A stretch of 64,000 bases of DNA from Phaeobacter sp. 11ANDIMAR09 (GCF_001294455.1 NZ_LIKT01000005.1:62001-126000), one strand, 5' to 3'; shown: positions 45,044 through 54,394, counted from the stretch's first letter. Numbers and translations are program-made. The notes: generated from the sequence alone by a model not told the origin.

Positions 45044-45074
45044 GGACAGCCCCCCCGTGGGGAGGGGGCTGTCC
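45044..45074 (+). other. intercistronic stem-loop between hpaD and the decarboxylase gene
   Basis: GGACAGCCCCC (45044-45054) pairs perfectly with GGGGGCTGTCC (45064-45074), loop 9 bases. No T run. It lies 10 bases after hpaD and 31 before the next ATG; a partial attenuator or stabilising hairpin. Confidence 0.55.
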
Positions 45075-45105
45075 GGGCCAAGGCCCGAACACTGGAGTTT
45101 TGAAA

Positions 45106-46515
45106 ATGAAATGGGATGAATTCTCGGACTGGGGCCGCCGCGTGGCCGACTGGGCGCAGGACTACCATCTGACCGTTGGTGACAAACCGGTCCGCGCCAC
45201 TACCGAACCCGGCGATGTGCTGAATGCCCTGCCCGCCATGCCGCCCGAAGGTGGTGAGGGTATGGAGGCGATCTTTGCCGATTTTGAAGAGATCGTGATG
45301 CCGGGGATCACCCATTGGCAACACCCACGCTTCTTTGCCTATTTCACCTCAAATGCCGCCGCGCCCTCGGTCCTGGCGGAATTCCTGACCTCGGCCATCG
45401 CGCCGCAATGCATGCTCTGGCAGACCTCTCCGGCGGCGACCGAAATGGAAACCCGGATGATGGATTGGCTGCGTCAGGCGTTGGACCTGCCCGGTGAATT
45501 CCAGGGCGTCATACAGGATTCGGCCTCCTCAGCCACGCTGGCAGCGGTACTGACCATGCGCGAAAAGGCCCTGAACTGGCAGGGCAACCAACAGGGGCTG
45601 TTCGCACAGAAACCCCTGCGGATCTATTGCTCCTCTGAGGTCCATACCTCGGTGGATCGCGCCATCTGGGTCGCGGGCATCGGCCAGCAGAATCTGGTGC
45701 GGGTGCCGATCAAAGGCACCTGGCGCGGCATGGACCCTGCGGCCCTGCGCAGCGCCATCGAAGCGGATATCGCCGCCGGATTGCAGCCTGCCGGGCTGAT
45801 CCTTTGTGTTGGTGGCACCGGGACCGGCGCCACGGATCCAGTGGATGAATGCCTGCAGATCGCCGAAGAATACGGGCTTTACAGCCATATCGACGCCGCT
45901 TGGGCCGGATCGGCAATGATCTGTCCTGAGTATCGCCACTATTGGCCGGGGGTTGAGCGCGCCGACAGCATCGTCTTCAACCCGCATAAATGGTTGGGCG
46001 TGCAATTTGATTGCTCGGCACATTTCCTGAAGAACCCCGATGATCTGGTGCAAACACTCGCGATCAGCCCGGAATACCTGAAGACCCACGGCAAGGATGG
46101 GATCATCAACTACTCGGAATGGTCGGTGCCGCTGGGGCGACGTTTTCGGGCGCTGAAGATCTGGTTCCTGATCCGCACCTATGGCCTGGAGGGCCTGCGC
46201 GAACGGCTGCGCAATCACATCAATTGGTCCAATAAGCTGCATGATAGGCTTGCATTAGAGCCTGATTTTGAGATCATAACCCCACCGATGTGGTCGCTTT
46301 GGACCTTCCGCTTTGCCCCCGAGGGCGCGACGGATCTGGATGATCTGAACCTGCGGTTGGTCAATGCCATCAATGATGACGGGCGCATTTATCTGACCCA
46401 GACACGGGTTGACGGCGATCTGGTGATCCGCTTCCAGGCGGGCCAGTTTGAAACCACCGAAGCCGACGTGATGATGGCCCATGCGGTCATCACAGAAATC
46501 GCCGCCACTCTCTGA
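45106..46515 (+). CDS. PLP-dependent aromatic-type amino-acid decarboxylase
   Basis: A 469-residue group II decarboxylase. The PLP lysine is K295 in FNPHKWLGVQ, with HIDAAWAG (H261, D263) before it and GTTTTGAT-type segment CVGGTGTGATDPVDE. Substrate set (tyrosine, DOPA, tryptophan or phenylalanine) cannot be fixed. Its place behind hpaD suggests it supplies an amine such as tyramine or dopamine to the homoprotocatechuate pathway. GGAG precedes ATG 45106. Confidence 0.88.
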   Translation: MKWDEFSDWGRRVADWAQDYHLTVGDKPVRATTEPGDVLNALPAMPPEGGEGMEAIFADFEEIVMPGITHWQHPRFFAYFTSNAAAPSVLAEFLTSAIAPQCMLWQTSPAATEMETRMMDWLRQALDLPGEFQGVIQDSASSATLAAVLTMREKALNWQGNQQGLFAQKPLRIYCSSEVHTSVDRAIWVAGIGQQNLVRVPIKGTWRGMDPAALRSAIEADIAAGLQPAGLILCVGGTGTGATDPVDECLQIAEEYGLYSHIDAAWAGSAMICPEYRHYWPGVERADSIVFNPHKWLGVQFDCSAHFLKNPDDLVQTLAISPEYLKTHGKDGIINYSEWSVPLGRRFRALKIWFLIRTYGLEGLRERLRNHINWSNKLHDRLALEPDFEIITPPMWSLWTFRFAPEGATDLDDLNLRLVNAINDDGRIYLTQTRVDGDLVIRFQAGQFETTEADVMMAHAVITEIAATL

Positions 46516-46557
46516 CGGCCTTCCCCACCCTCCCCTCGCGGCACCTTGCAGCGGGGG

Positions 46558-46578
46558 GAGAGGCAAAGTAAGCCTCTC
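46558..46578 (+). other. short hairpin after the decarboxylase gene
   Basis: GAGAGGC-AAAGTAA-GCCTCTC, perfect 7-base stem in a 190-base gap before the next gene. Possible weak terminator; no T run. Confidence 0.35.
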
Positions 46579-46707
46579 GCTGTGGGAGAGCTGCGACATA
46601 CGTATTTCCCTGCAATTGACCAAAACGTGAGGCCGCCGTTAGCCTGAAGGCACAGGAGCGAGACTGCGCCAGCCCTATAAATTGGCGCGCCCTCAGGGAG
46701 GAACGAC

Positions 46708-47883
46708 ATGAAACGCACTTTGCTTGCAGGAATGGTCTCTGCATTGGCGCTGGCTTCTGCCGCCGCCGCAGATATCAAAATTGCCCATATCTATGGCAAG
46801 ACCGGCCCGTTTGAGGCCTATGCCAAACAGAGTCACGACGGTCTGATGCTGGGGCTGGAATATGCCACCGGCGGCACCATGGAGATCAATGGTGAGCCGA
46901 TCGTGATGATTGAAAAAGACACTCAGCTGAAGCCGGAAAACGGCAAAGCGCTGCTCGAAGAAGCCTATGGCGACGACGAAGTCGACCTGGCGATTGGTCC
47001 GGTCAGTTCTGGCGTGGCTCTGGCGATGCTGCCGGTTGCTGAAGAATATGAGAAGATCCTGATTGTCGAGCCCGCCGTGGCCGACAGCATCACCGGCTCC
47101 AACTGGAACCGCTATATCTTCCGCACCTCGCGCAACTCGTCGCAGGACGCTGTGTCGAGCGCCATCGCGCTGGCCGGTGACAACGTCAAGATCGCCACCC
47201 TGGCGCAGGACTATGCCTTTGGTCGCGACGGGATCGCTGCCTTCCGCGAGGCGCTGGCAACCCAGGGGATCGAGATCGTCCACGAGGAATACGCCCCCAC
47301 CGATACCACCGATTTCACTGCCGCAGGCGAACGCATTTTTAATGCGATGAAAGATCTGGACGGCCCCAAGAAGCTCTTTGTGATCTGGGCCGGTGGTGGC
47401 AACCCGCTGGGCAAGATCCACGCCATGGATCCCGGCCGCTTTGGCATCGAATTTGCCGGCGTTGGTAATATCCTCGCAGCCCTCAAAGGTTTCAAAGACT
47501 ATGAAGGCATGGAAGGCGGCACCTATTACTACTATGAGCTGCCCGACAACGACGTGAACGACTGGCTGGTGAAAACCCATTTTGAGCGCTTTGACAGCCC
47601 TCCGGATTTCTTCACCGCAGGGGGCATGGCTGCAGGCATCGCCGCGGTTGAGGCGATCCGCAAGGCAGGTTCCACCGATACCGAAGCGCTGATCACCGCC
47701 ATGGAAGGCATGGAATGGGAGACCCCCAAGGGCACCATGCGGTTCCGCGCCGAGGATCACCAGGCGTTGCAGACCATGTACCACTTCAAGCTGACGGTGC
47801 AGGACGGCGTGGAATGGGCGGTGCCAGAGCTGGTGCGCGAACTCTCGATCGATGAGATGCCGATCCCGATCCGCAACCAGTAA
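46708..47883 (+). CDS. ABC transporter substrate-binding protein (branched-chain amino acid/amide type)
   Basis: A 391-residue periplasmic type I binding protein (Peripla_BP_6). Signal peptide MKRTLLAGMVSALALASAAA ends before DIKIAHIYGKTGPFEAYAKQ. AIGPVSSGVALAMLPVAEE and LAQDYAFGRDGIAAFREAL are family segments. It heads the transporter but is separated from livG by a terminator-like hairpin. Ligand could be an amino acid, amide or aromatic acid; the neighbouring hpa genes suggest the last. Confidence 0.88.
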   Translation: MKRTLLAGMVSALALASAAAADIKIAHIYGKTGPFEAYAKQSHDGLMLGLEYATGGTMEINGEPIVMIEKDTQLKPENGKALLEEAYGDDEVDLAIGPVSSGVALAMLPVAEEYEKILIVEPAVADSITGSNWNRYIFRTSRNSSQDAVSSAIALAGDNVKIATLAQDYAFGRDGIAAFREALATQGIEIVHEEYAPTDTTDFTAAGERIFNAMKDLDGPKKLFVIWAGGGNPLGKIHAMDPGRFGIEFAGVGNILAALKGFKDYEGMEGGTYYYYELPDNDVNDWLVKTHFERFDSPPDFFTAGGMAAGIAAVEAIRKAGSTDTEALITAMEGMEWETPKGTMRFRAEDHQALQTMYHFKLTVQDGVEWAVPELVRELSIDEMPIPIRNQ

Positions 47884-47902
47884 GCCTGTCTCGACCCAAT
47901 GC

Positions 47903-47940
47903 CCATGGCCCAAGGATCACAGTCTTTGGGCCATGGTTTT
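47903..47940 (+). terminator. terminator-like hairpin between binding protein and livG
   Basis: CCATGGCCCAA (47903-47913) pairs with TTGGGCCATGG (47926-47936), then TTTT. Probably partial: it would raise binding protein over transporter levels. Confidence 0.75.
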
Positions 47941-48036
47941 CGCAGAGCGCCGCCGCGCCCTTGCCTGCCTTTTCTCTCAAGCTAGGTGCACAACTGTCCC
48001 AGTGGCAGGCCCATCAGAGAACACTCCGAGACCAAA

Positions 48037-48813
48037 ATGACAGATCCCATTCTGAAGACCCGTGACCTGACCGTCCGATTTGGTGGCCATGTGGCCGTTG
48101 ATGCCGTCACCTGCGCCTTTCATTCCGGAGAGCTCACCGCGATTGTCGGGCCCAATGGCGCAGGCAAAACCACCTATTTCAACCTGATCTCCGGCCAGAT
48201 CCCCGCCTCTGGTGGCTCGGTCTCCCTGCGCGGTCAGGACATCACCCGTGCGTCAGTGTCGGCCCGTACCAAGGCCGGCATTGGCCGCGCCTTTCAGCTC
48301 ACCAACCTGTTCCCCGGACTTTCGGTGCTGGAGAACCTGCGCCTGGTGGTACAGGCCAAAAAGGGACGGGGGTTCAATCTGTGGTCGATGGTATCGCGCC
48401 ATCAGGACCTGATAGATGAGGCCGAAGCCATTCTGGCCCGCGTACGTCTGCTGGATCAGCGCGATCAGGTGGTCTCGGAACTGTCCCACGGCAATCAGCG
48501 CAAGCTCGAGGTTGCCCTGCTGATCGCTCAAGACCCGGATGTTTACATGTTCGACGAGCCCACCGCGGGCATGAGTGTCGACGAGGCCCCGGTGGTGCTG
48601 GATCTGATTGCCGAGCTGAAAGAGAAGAAAGACCGCAGCATCCTGCTGGTCGAGCACAAGATGGACGTGATCCGCAGCCTCGCCGATCGCATCATTGTTT
48701 TGCACAATGGCGCCCTTGCCGCAGATGGCGCCCCGGCTGAGGTCATGGCCTCAGATGTTGTCCAGGAAGCCTATATGGGCCGTGGTCTCGAAGGAATTCT
48801 CGCAGATGTCTGA
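48037..48813 (+). CDS. livG: ABC transporter ATPase, LivG-like
   Basis: A 258-residue ATPase. Walker A GPNGAGKTTYFN, Q-loop FQLTNLFP, signature LSHGNQRKLEVALLIA and Walker B VYMFDEPTAGMS fit LivG. Its C-terminal end overlaps livF by 8 bases. The ATG lies after ACCAAA without a strong ribosome site. Confidence 0.9.
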   Translation: MTDPILKTRDLTVRFGGHVAVDAVTCAFHSGELTAIVGPNGAGKTTYFNLISGQIPASGGSVSLRGQDITRASVSARTKAGIGRAFQLTNLFPGLSVLENLRLVVQAKKGRGFNLWSMVSRHQDLIDEAEAILARVRLLDQRDQVVSELSHGNQRKLEVALLIAQDPDVYMFDEPTAGMSVDEAPVVLDLIAELKEKKDRSILLVEHKMDVIRSLADRIIVLHNGALAADGAPAEVMASDVVQEAYMGRGLEGILADV

Positions 48814-49555
48814 TGCCATGCTGACGCCAAGCTCCTCTGAACCGATCCTCCGGATCGAAGGCGTCTATACCAATATCGCCCAGTACCACATCCTGCAGGG
48901 GGTCGATCTGGTGGTGCCGCGCGGCGGTGTCACCATGTTGTTGGGCCGCAACGGAGTGGGCAAAACCACCACATTGCGCACCGTGATCGGTCATTGGCGC
49001 GCCCATCAGGGGCGGATCCTGTTTGACGGGGAAGATATCACCAAACTGCCCACCCCTGCCATTGCCCGGCTTGGCATTGGCTTTGTCCCCGAAGACATGG
49101 GGATCTTTGCCGACCTGACGGTCGAGGAAAACATGATCCTCGCTGCGGTGTCCGGCCCGATCAATTCCGCCCGGCTGGACTGGATTTTTACCGCCTTTCC
49201 ACCGCTCAAGACCTTTTGGAAGTCCGACGCCGGCACCCTGTCGGGCGGGCAGAAACAGATGCTGTCGATTGCCCGCGCCATGGTCGAGGAACGCAAGCTC
49301 TACCTGATTGACGAACCCACTAAGGGCCTGGCCCCCGCGATCATCTCCACCATGGCCAAGGCCCTGAAAGACCTTAAGGATCAGGGATCTTCCGTGCTCT
49401 TGGTCGAGCAAAATTTTGCGGTGGCCAAGGCCCTGGGCGACAGTGCCAATGTGATGGATGACGGTCGCATGATCTGGTCCGGCGACATGGCAGAGCTGGC
49501 CCATGACGCCACCCTGCAAGAACGGCTCATGGGCCTCAGTCTGGAGGCACATTGA
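48806..49555 (+). CDS. livF: ABC transporter ATPase, LivF-like
   Basis: A 249-residue ATPase. Walker A GRNGVGKTTTLR, GIGFVPEDMGIFADLTVEEN (the LivF P-E-D/R loop), signature LSGGQKQMLSIARAM, Walker B LYLIDEPTKGLAP. Overlaps livG by 8 bases, with livH 64 bases on. Confidence 0.9.
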   Translation: MSDAMLTPSSSEPILRIEGVYTNIAQYHILQGVDLVVPRGGVTMLLGRNGVGKTTTLRTVIGHWRAHQGRILFDGEDITKLPTPAIARLGIGFVPEDMGIFADLTVEENMILAAVSGPINSARLDWIFTAFPPLKTFWKSDAGTLSGGQKQMLSIARAMVEERKLYLIDEPTKGLAPAIISTMAKALKDLKDQGSSVLLVEQNFAVAKALGDSANVMDDGRMIWSGDMAELAHDATLQERLMGLSLEAH

Positions 49556-49619
49556 GAATGACACGAACCACAAAAACGCCGCCGCAGAAATTCCCCCCCT
49601 CAGGTTTGGAGGCTCAGAC

Positions 49620-50651
49620 ATGAGTGCCGCACCGGAACATGCCCCCACCATGGCACGGCTCTCGCTCAGCGATCGTCTTGCCCCCCATATGCCGGTGCTT
49701 CTGGTGCCCCTGCTGGCGCTGGCGGGCTTTGTCGCCATCATGAATCCGGCCAGCTGGCTCACCCTCACGGTCTCGGGGCTCGCCATGGGGATGATGATTT
49801 TTATCATGGCCTCCGGCCTGACCCTGGTCTTTGGGCTGATGGATGTCATCAACTTTGGCCATGGCGCCTTTGTTTCGGTCGGGGCCTTTGTTGGCATCTC
49901 CGTGCTGATGCTGCTGGGCCATATGACCTCCGCGCCCTCGCTGATCCTGAACCTTGCAGCGGTGCTACTGGCCGTCATCGGCGCCATGCTGGCGACCGGT
50001 GCCATGGGCTGGGCCTTTGAAAAGATCATCGTCGCACCGGTCTATGGCCACCACCTGAAACAGATCCTTGTGACCATGGGCGGGCTCATCGTGGTAGAGC
50101 AGCTGATCATCGTGCTCTGGGGACCGGAAGAAATCTATTTCAACCGCCCCGAAGCCCTGAAGGGAGCGATCACCTTTGCCGGCGCCGCAATCGAGAAATA
50201 CCGTCTGGTGGCCGTTGCCGTGGGTCTTGCAGTCTTTGCCGCCATGCGCTGGGTGCTGCGCGGCACCAAAATCGGCTTGATCGTACGCGCGGGTGTTGAA
50301 AACGGCGAAATGGTACAGGCGCTTGGCTATCGGCTGAAACTGATCTTTGTCGGCGTCTTCATCGCAGGTTCTGCCCTCGCGGGACTCGGCGGTGTGATGT
50401 GGGCGCTCTATCAAGAGGTGATCACCGCCCATATGGGCAACCATGCGATGATCCTGATCTTTATCGTGGTGATCATTGGCGGGCTTGGCTCGGTCGAGGG
50501 CTGTTTCATTGGTGCCCTCCTGGTGGGCTTGATGCAGAACTACATCGCCTTCCTTGAGCCCAAAGCGGCTCTGATCTCCAATATTGCCCTCATGGTCACC
50601 ATCCTGATGTGGCGTCCCATGGGTATGATTCCGGTGGTAAAAGCAAAATGA
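49620..50651 (+). CDS. livH: branched-chain amino acid-type ABC permease, LivH-like
   Basis: A 343-residue permease with eight or so helices; FGLMDVINFGHGAFVSVGAF is the LivH signature, and ALGYRLKLIFVGVFIAGSAL the ATPase-contact and helix segment. An extra 30-residue N-terminal leader (MSAAPEHAPTMARLSLSDRL) precedes the first helix. It overlaps livM by ATGA. Confidence 0.9.
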   Translation: MSAAPEHAPTMARLSLSDRLAPHMPVLLVPLLALAGFVAIMNPASWLTLTVSGLAMGMMIFIMASGLTLVFGLMDVINFGHGAFVSVGAFVGISVLMLLGHMTSAPSLILNLAAVLLAVIGAMLATGAMGWAFEKIIVAPVYGHHLKQILVTMGGLIVVEQLIIVLWGPEEIYFNRPEALKGAITFAGAAIEKYRLVAVAVGLAVFAAMRWVLRGTKIGLIVRAGVENGEMVQALGYRLKLIFVGVFIAGSALAGLGGVMWALYQEVITAHMGNHAMILIFIVVIIGGLGSVEGCFIGALLVGLMQNYIAFLEPKAALISNIALMVTILMWRPMGMIPVVKAK

Positions 50652-51718
50652 TCCGTTCTCTCCTCTCCGGCGACACCCCACGCTCGCTGCCCCTCGCGCT
50701 GATCCTTGGTGGCATCCTCCTCTGCCTGGCGTTGGCCCCCTTCCTGTTCCCCGGCGTGCGCACCGTCGATACCGCCGCCCGGATCTGCATCTTCATTGTA
50801 CTGGTGGCCAGCTACGATCTGCTTCTGGGGTATGGAGGTATCGTCAGCTTTGCTCATACCATGTTCTTTGGCATCGGCGCCTATGGCGTGGCTCTGACCT
50901 CGACCCATATGGGACGCGGCTTTGACGCCATCGCCATCGGCGCACTCGCCGGGGCCGGGTTGGCGGCCGCTCTGGCGCTGCTGATCGGGCTGTTTTCCCT
51001 GCGGGTGCGGGCCATTTTCTTTGCTATGATCACACTGGCCGTAGCCTCCGCCGTGGCCGTATTGGTCAGCCAGCTCTCCGGCCTCACCGGCGGCGAGGAT
51101 GGGCTCACCTTTAAAACGCCGCGCGAGCTGGGACCGGCTTTCAAATTCGGCAAGGAGGCCTTTGATGGCAGGCTCTTTGGCGTCAAACTGAACGGCAAAC
51201 TGCTGGCCTATTACTTTGTCTTCACCGGGGCTGCCCTCTTGTTCCTGGCCATGTTGCGGGTGGTGAACTCCCCCTTTGGGCGGGTGTTGCAGGCCATCCG
51301 CGAGAATGATTTTCGCAGCGAATCCATCGGCTACCGCGTGGTCTATTACCGCGTTGCCGCCACCTGCCTCTCAGCCGCCATTGCGGCCCTGGCGGGCTCC
51401 CTCTATGCGGTCTGGCTGCGCTATGTCGGGCCGGACACCGTGCTGTCGATGGAGATCATGATTGATATCCTGCTGATGGTGGTGATTGGCGGTATGGGCA
51501 CGCTCTATGGCGCCATGATCGGAGCGACCCTCTTTGTGCTGGCGCAGAACTACCTGCAAAACCTGATGGGCGCAGCATCACATCTGGTCGAAGACCTGCC
51601 ACTCTTACCCGAGCTGCTCAGCGCGGACCGTTGGCTCTTGTGGCTTGGTGTGTTGTTTGTCCTCAGTGTCTATTTCTTCCCAACTGGAATCGTGGGCCGT
51701 CTGCGCGAAAAGGCCTAG
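50648..51718 (+). CDS. livM: branched-chain amino acid-type ABC permease, LivM-like
   Basis: A 356-residue permease with LLLGYGGIVSFAHTMFFGIG and AIRENDFRSESIGYRVVYYR as LivM landmarks. ATG 50648 overlaps the livH stop. Last gene of the operon, followed by a palindrome-rich gap. Confidence 0.9.
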   Translation: MIRSLLSGDTPRSLPLALILGGILLCLALAPFLFPGVRTVDTAARICIFIVLVASYDLLLGYGGIVSFAHTMFFGIGAYGVALTSTHMGRGFDAIAIGALAGAGLAAALALLIGLFSLRVRAIFFAMITLAVASAVAVLVSQLSGLTGGEDGLTFKTPRELGPAFKFGKEAFDGRLFGVKLNGKLLAYYFVFTGAALLFLAMLRVVNSPFGRVLQAIRENDFRSESIGYRVVYYRVAATCLSAAIAALAGSLYAVWLRYVGPDTVLSMEIMIDILLMVVIGGMGTLYGAMIGATLFVLAQNYLQNLMGAASHLVEDLPLLPELLSADRWLLWLGVLFVLSVYFFPTGIVGRLREKA

Positions 51719-51724
51719 CCCGGC

Positions 51725-51945
51725 GGGGCAGTGCCCCAACGTCCCGCGTGTCAAGGGCCGCCATGGGCGGCCGCGCGCCAGCGCGGTTCACCCTTGACGC
51801 GCAGCTGTTCTTACAAAATCAAAAAAGGCTTCTCAGGGGCAGGCCTGCCCCTGAGGACCGTCTCAGCAAATCTTCTGCCTTTGGCACCGCGCCAGCGGTG
51901 CCGAGCCCAACGGGAGCGGATGGTTCTATGATCCATCCCTGCTCC
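51725..51945. repeat. cluster of perfect palindromes between livM and muiA-like gene
   Basis: GGGGC-AGT-GCCCC (51725-51737); outer GTCAAGGG/CCCTTGAC (51750-51757, 51791-51798) enclosing GGCCGCC-ATG-GGCGGCC (51756-51772, sharing two bases); CTCAGGGGCAGG-CCTGCCCCTGAG (51832-51855), a perfect 24-base palindrome; GGCACCGC-GCCA-GCGGTGCC (51883-51902); GGAGC/GGATGG with CCATCC/GCTCC (51913-51945). The genes converge, so the region may hold terminators or an extragenic repeat element. Confidence 0.6.
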
Positions 51946-51996
51946 GGGCGGGAGCCCCCCCTTTATTAGGGGAGAGAACCCACGCCGCACGATGGC

Positions 51997-53652
51997 TCAG
52001 CGCAGCAGCTTTCCCTCGGGCCAGCTCAAGGTGGTTTCCAGACGGATCAGCTTGTCCTCTCCCGGAGCCAGATCGAACTCCCAGGCCAGAATGCCACGCT
52101 CTTTTTCGACATTTGCCTCACTGACACTGGGCTGGGCTGTCCAGGTGATCTCCAACTCTTCCTGCTCGCTATAGGGCACCCGATCCAACAGGCGCAGCGG
52201 CCAGCTTTCCTCGGTCAGGTTCTCCACGGTGATCTCGACCACTTCCTCTTGCTGATTGCTGCGCGAAATCACCCCGCGCTCACCTTCGCTTCTTTGCAAG
52301 GTGCGGCGCGTCAGCTGCAAGCCGGGGATCGCCCCAAAGCCGAGGTCGAACGCCTGCCCGGCGACAGCTCCGACAAAGTAGGTCAGCGTCACCAGCTTGC
52401 CATCAACAAACATAGGCACCTCCTCACCCGGCAGCAAGTCCTCGCCAAAGGTATTGGTGACTTTTGCCACGCGGTAAGCGGTCTCATCGCTCATTGGCAC
52501 CGCAACTGCCAACACCTCCGCCTCTGTGCTCAGGGCATCCATATCGAGCTTAACAATATCCGCCCCCGAGGCCAGAGACACGGGATAGCCAAAGCGATAG
52601 GTCACCCCGGGTCCGCTGGTATCCGCCCCCCAGGTTGGCGCAGCCGCTTCCTCTATTACTACCGGCTCCATCATCGGCTCAGGCGCCGCGGCCGCCATAT
52701 AATCCGCCGCCTGGCTGCGCATCTTGGGTTCCGGGCGCTGATCTGAGATCCAGCGACGCTGGGCATAGAGGTCGGATGGCGATCCCTGTTCTTCCGGCTG
52801 TAGGGTCGAAATGGTGAGGGCGACGTTCTCCCAGTTTTCTCCCGTTCCCTGCTGCAGACCAAAGCCGCGTTTCAGCGTCACCTCAGATGTCTCGCCCGTG
52901 ATCAGATGCCATTCATAACTTGGCATGGAAAAAACCTCACCGCCGGACAGATAGCGCAACTCCAGCGCCCCGGGCCCGGTTTCGGCCACATCGACCTCAA
53001 TCACCAGATAATGGCGATCCTCATCTTCACGGTCGATCGCCTCCAGCGCCTGCTCCGCCCGTGCCAGCTCTTCTTCCAGATCCTCGAGCTGGTCTTCGAT
53101 GGCACGGGCGCGGATCTGCGCCTCCAATGCCTGTTTGCCTGCTGCATCGGCCTCGCTGGCGATCATGCGGGTGATGTCGCGCAGAGCCTCTGCCCCCGCT
53201 TCAGCCAACCCCTCGTTGCTGCCGAGCTGTTCCAAAAAGCCAATGGCGGTGCGGGCAGCCGTTGCTTCGGTACGGGCACGGCGGACGTCATCCTCGACCT
53301 TGTCAATGCGCCCTTCCACCTCGCGAATCAGCGCCTCGGCGGCCAGCACCTTGGGATCATCAGCGCTCCGGGGCGGCACCCCCTCCTCGCGATACAGTAG
53401 CGCCTTCTGCGTGGCACCGCTCAGCCCGATTTGCAACGTCTCCAGATAAGCGCTCTGCGGGATATTGCGCAGAACCAGCCGATGCAGCCCTGCTGGCAGG
53501 TCAAAATCCGCTCGGCGAGTGATTTCTGCCATATTCGGAAACACGGTGACCGCAGCCACCCGGCTGTTGACGGCAATGTCGTCAGCCCAGGCGGATGTTG
53601 CGACCGAACTGGCCAGCAGCGACAGTAGGGAAAGGGAAAAACGCATCTGCAT
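51997..53652 (-). CDS. MuiA-like envelope protein (DUF4140/DUF4139)
   Basis: A 551-residue secreted or periplasmic protein. Signal peptide MQMRFSLSLLSLLASSVATS ends at AWA. An N-terminal DUF4140 region (VTVFPNMAEITRRADFDLPAG, split VTVFPNMAEI and TRRADFDLPAG) leads to a long coiled coil (about 85-200, Glu/Ala/Arg-rich). The C-terminal DUF4139 part has YRFGYPVSLASG, TLTYFVGAVAG and ITVENLTEESWPLRLLDRVP. First noted as mucoidy inhibitor A; biochemical role unknown. Start 53652 is preferred to 53646. Confidence 0.82.
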   Translation of the reverse strand: MQMRFSLSLLSLLASSVATSAWADDIAVNSRVAAVTVFPNMAEITRRADFDLPAGLHRLVLRNIPQSAYLETLQIGLSGATQKALLYREEGVPPRSADDPKVLAAEALIREVEGRIDKVEDDVRRARTEATAARTAIGFLEQLGSNEGLAEAGAEALRDITRMIASEADAAGKQALEAQIRARAIEDQLEDLEEELARAEQALEAIDREDEDRHYLVIEVDVAETGPGALELRYLSGGEVFSMPSYEWHLITGETSEVTLKRGFGLQQGTGENWENVALTISTLQPEEQGSPSDLYAQRRWISDQRPEPKMRSQAADYMAAAAPEPMMEPVVIEEAAAPTWGADTSGPGVTYRFGYPVSLASGADIVKLDMDALSTEAEVLAVAVPMSDETAYRVAKVTNTFGEDLLPGEEVPMFVDGKLVTLTYFVGAVAGQAFDLGFGAIPGLQLTRRTLQRSEGERGVISRSNQQEEVVEITVENLTEESWPLRLLDRVPYSEQEELEITWTAQPSVSEANVEKERGILAWEFDLAPGEDKLIRLETTLSWPEGKLLR

Positions 53653-53828
53653 CTCACAATCGGGTTTTGGGGCGCAGGCTATGTCTCTAGCCGGCCCCAT
53701 TGGACCCACAGTCAGCCTACTCAATTGCTCTGATAGTAGAGTGTCTCTGCGCAGATTAAAGCAACAGTTGCCAGTGGCTTGTGATCTGGCGCAAATTTGC
53801 CGAAGCCCGACCTGGCCGTCGCAGACAA

Positions 53829-53860
53829 AACAAAAACGGCGCCGTTCTGGCACCGTTTTG
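53829..53860 (-). terminator. terminator of the 53959-54324 gene
   Basis: AAAACGG/CCGTTTT arms (53833-53839, 53853-53859) plus GCC/GGC, one mismatch. On the minus strand it is followed by TTTTTGTTTTG, a clear T run. Confidence 0.75.
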
Positions 53861-53958
53861 TTCCGCAGGGGCCGCCGCCATCATAGGGCGCTGCCGCTGG
53901 TAATGTTGTGATCTGCGTAGGGGCTTCCAGCCGGGCAGACCCTCGGGCGAGGCTCAGA

Positions 53959-54324
53959 TCAGTGCTGCACCCCACCCAGCTGGCGCACGGGCTTGCGTAC
54001 GGGCAGCACCCGCTTGAACCGCTCCTCCAGATCCTTGGAAGGGAAGCCCAGGAAAGCGCAGTTACAGATTTGCACATGGCTGGCCGAGTCATAGATGTGC
54101 ATATGGCCCTTGCTGCGCTTCATGTAAAAGCCCGCAACCTGCAAGCCGCTGCGCAGCTCCGACCAGGTCTTGGCCTTTTTAAACTGCGGTGTCAGCAGAA
54201 TGCGCAGCTGGATGGCCATCTCGGTATCCATACGATCCTGATCGCTGGCGCTGGACCAGGCGGTCTGCTGCAGGGCTGCATCCCCGGTTGTCACTGTTTC
54301 GCGTTCAAAGTCCTTCGAGTACAT
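53959..54324 (-). CDS. conserved hypothetical protein
   Basis: A 121-residue protein I do not recognise as a named family. It starts MYSKDFERETVTTGDAALQQ. The segment TWSELRSGLQVAGFYMKRSK with HIYDS...GFPSKDLEERF resembles a C-terminal module seen in some relaxases (a W-x-E-L / G-x-x-L / L-E-x-R-F pattern), but no catalytic domain is present. It is monocistronic with its own terminator, so it is a real gene. Function unknown. Confidence 0.7.
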   Translation of the reverse strand: MYSKDFERETVTTGDAALQQTAWSSASDQDRMDTEMAIQLRILLTPQFKKAKTWSELRSGLQVAGFYMKRSKGHMHIYDSASHVQICNCAFLGFPSKDLEERFKRVLPVRKPVRQLGGVQH

Positions 54325-54394
54325 GGCTCACGTCCCCTTTTCATATCCCTCTCCTAGAATATTGCGGTTTATGGCCAGATTTGGGCAGTCCTGC

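Noticed and set aside
46693-47913. 406-residue minus-strand frame
   Set aside because: Antisense to the ABC binding-protein gene; shadow frame.
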